Part shown: positions 62,601-64,000 of the stretch, piece by piece
How the letters are laid out: each line of letters starts with the position of its first letter
How positions within the stretch are numbered: position 1 is the first letter of the stretch
NCBI GenBank assembly: GCA_003116995.1
Contig: BDSL01000143.1
Coordinates: 1-64,000 of the forward strand
DNA: 64,000 bases
From: Yamagishiella unicocca
Lineage: Eukaryota; Chlorophyta; Chlorophyceae; Chlamydomonadales; Volvocaceae
Direction of reading: 5' to 3'
Notes under the pieces: model-generated
The model's input: the letters and a program-made list of their open reading frames with translations, nothing else
Database searches by the model: none
Told to the model about the DNA's origin: nothing
Made by a program: the position numbers and the translations under genes

Positions 62601-63633
62601 TGTTACTCCCATCACTGTTATTATCGTCTGCTGTCACCATAATCTGCAAACTCACCGCCATCGGTGCTCATGAGGTCGGTGTTGGGAGTGCCGGCCGCCT
62701 TCGCCAGGGCCTGCAGCGGCGTCGGGTGTGCGTCGGGTGTGGGTCGGGTGTGTGTGGGTCGGGAGGCAACCCGCGCAGCACAGGTATCAGCACATGAGAG
62801 ATGTGGGTGTTGTAAGAGGTGTGGGTGGGTGCATGACAGACGGTGTTTTCAAACACAGGTGGACAACCCTGAAACCCACACAGGTGGGCCAGAGGCACCA
62901 CACGTATGAAACAACAGGCGCGAAGGAGCACCAGAGTGACGCATCACGGGCATCACGCATGAGGTCCACCTTGGCCAGGGGGAGACCCTTGGGGGTCCGG
63001 TCGCCGATGTCCTCCTCATCCTCGTCCTCCTCGTCCTCGTCCTCCCCCTCCCCGAATTCGTACTCCTCGTCATCCTCGTCGTCATCCACGTCATCGGAGC
63101 GTACGGCAGTGGAGACCTGGTAGCCGTACAGGTGAACCTCCGAGTCACCCAGATTTCGCATCTTAACCGTCTGCGAGGGGGCGAGGGTCAAAAGGGGGCC
63201 CAGTCAGAGGGTGCGTTGTGTGCGGCCCAGATAGGAGGTTGGCTGGGAGGACGGGGCCCGTGGAGGGCCAGGGGGAGCAGGTGGGTGAGGTGGCTAAGGG
63301 AAGCAGCGGCAGCTGTCGCGTTTGAAGCGTGCCACGCACACCAGGTGCGCAGGAGCCGTGGGGTTGACAGGGACGGCGGGCCAATCGCACCTGGTCGAGG
63401 GCGATGTCCAACCGGCACTGACGCGTGTGTGGCACCTCCAATGTAGCCAACACCGTGTTTGTGCCGTTGTACTCGAGAGTAATTACATGCGCCCCCGCCT
63501 TCGGGGCGACGCCAAGCGCCATTCCCGTGACATGGATACTCGACAGCACGGTCTCGGTGCTTTCCACCTCCTGCTGTACCTCTTTGCCCTTTGGAGGCAG
63601 GATCACAGACCAGAAGGCTAGTGCTTCAGCCAT
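59640..63633 (-). CDS. Nucleoplasmin/HD2-like acidic nuclear protein with C-terminal winged-helix-like domain (447 aa, seven exons)
   Basis: Minus-strand exons: 63,391-63,633; 62,970-63,170; 62,656-62,710; 61,905-62,027; 61,194-61,267; 60,127-60,574; 59,640-59,839. Phases 0, 0, 1, 1, 0, 1 agree. Residues 1 to about 105 resemble the nucleoplasmin-like fold of plant HD2 proteins and FK506-binding nuclear proteins: FWSVILPPKGKEVQ near the start, VITLEYNGTNTVLATLE, CRLDIALDQTVKMRNLGDSE and VHLYGY. Three Asp/Glu tracts follow (in exons 2, 4 and 5), then a Lys/Pro/Gln-rich basic region (exon 6). The last 58 residues, FRKAVVDFIKSQKGPVQLNQ to LFVVDGTNVSLKQ, resemble a small winged helix of LOTUS/OST-HTH type, by eye only. 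Histone or pre-ribosome chaperoning in the nucleus or nucleolus is the likely role; deacetylase activity should not be assumed. No FKBP isomerase domain is present. The exon-2 donor at 62,969 is the least certain junction. Confidence 0.85.
60617..60738 (+). repeat. Type V and full-length type I modules, nucleoplasmin-like gene intron 5
   Basis: Type V at 60,617-60,655 (GAGAAGACCCGGTTACACGA) and type I at 60,668-60,738 (GCGAGGAAGACCCGTGGATG, AAAACCGTTTAGGAAAAGAC and CGAGATGCATGCTGGAGG). Both are reversed relative to the minus-strand gene and lie in the acceptor half of its intron. Confidence 0.82.
61683..61868. repeat. 18-bp minisatellite in the nucleoplasmin-like gene intron 4
   Basis: About ten copies of AACCCAGCCCCCAATGAA, with AAT/GAT variation between copies. 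The unit is a multiple of three, so the minus frame reads repeated Gly-Phe-His/Ile-Trp-Gly without being coding. Confidence 0.9.
62332..62367. repeat. Perfect 14-bp inverted repeat
   Basis: TGGCCTAGGATTGC (62,332-62,345) and its exact reverse complement (62,354-62,367) around an 8-base loop, within intron 3 of the nucleoplasmin-like gene. The left arm plus loop resembles the core of the 178-bp satellite (TGGCCTAGGGTCGCGTACGG). Confidence 0.75.
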
Positions 63634-64000
63634 GCCCGAGTTATTACCAAAGATCCCGTGATACCGGTAAGCGGCGGGCTGTCGGCGGAAGATTATTTCA
63701 CGCTAGGACAACTACAAGGATTATGTTACGTGGGCCGATTTGTGATGGAGATGATACAAGCACGCTCTGAATAGGTGTACGTCGCAAGGGCACCAACTAG
63801 GGGCCGCCCACAGCGTTGGACGGGAAGAGATGATAGCTCACGTTAAGTTGTGGCGTAATGCCCCATTACGTCCGGGTTGCCATCATAGGTTGGCGCAAAA
63901 ATAGCTCCGGTCTCGGAGCACGTACGATGGAGTATGTTAGGCCGGAGCTGTGCTTACAGCGCCCATGGTTCAATCGTGTCCTTGATTATCTTTAGCAACG
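63634..64000. other. 5' region of the nucleoplasmin-like gene
   Basis: Upstream of ATG 63,633 on the minus strand. It should hold that gene's promoter and 5' UTR. No other gene is visible to the window end. Confidence 0.45.

Noticed and set aside
1..64000. tRNA or rRNA genes
   Set aside because: No cloverleaf with conserved T-loop and anticodon features, and no rRNA-like blocks, were noticed by eye. A tRNAscan-SE run would settle it.

Overview
The window looks like nuclear DNA of a chlorophycean green alga close to Chlamydomonas/Volvox. Supporting signs are high GC, many short introns with GTGAGT/GTGCGT/GTGGGG donors, interstitial TTTTAGGG-type telomere motifs, candidate TGTAA polyadenylation signals, and a five-exon PsbP (OEE2) gene with chloroplast plus Tat lumen targeting. 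Exon models were built by hand from reading-frame continuity, splice motifs and intron phase; no database search was run.

Layout. 1-5,260: a low-confidence gene ending in an HMG box, then a ~63-bp tandem array and a 14-copy ~178-bp satellite with alternating subtypes. 6,364-14,946: two tandem paralogous two-exon genes ending in a MYND zinc finger. 16,994-23,066: a compact housekeeping block: Mpv17/PMP22 (minus), mitochondrial uL14 (plus, divergent), organellar PurN/GART (plus) and SDHAF2 (plus, four exons). 23,676-37,649: a ~14-kb REV1 gene (BRCT, Y-family polymerase, two ubiquitin-binding motifs, C-terminal REV7/polymerase-binding domain) inflated by low-complexity exons; one intron holds a solo LTR. 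38,470-39,880: PSBP (minus, convergent with REV1). 41,468-56,329: NPC1 sterol transporter, 25 exons, minus. 59,640-63,633: an acidic nucleoplasmin/HD2-like nuclear protein with a C-terminal winged-helix-like end, seven exons, minus.

The genes have independent jobs (translesion synthesis, photosystem II, sterol transport, purine synthesis, mitochondrial translation and complex II assembly, chromatin); nothing suggests a cluster with one function.

The most unusual signal is in the introns of REV1, NPC1 and the nucleoplasmin-like gene. They are packed with short related modules of about 25-70 bp built around an AGACCCG or ACCGGTTAC core. Relative to transcription, modules in the donor half are mostly forward and those in the acceptor half mostly reverse-complemented, so many introns carry inverted ends, as in introner-like or TIR-bearing elements. 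Two introns also appear to use GC-AG splice sites.
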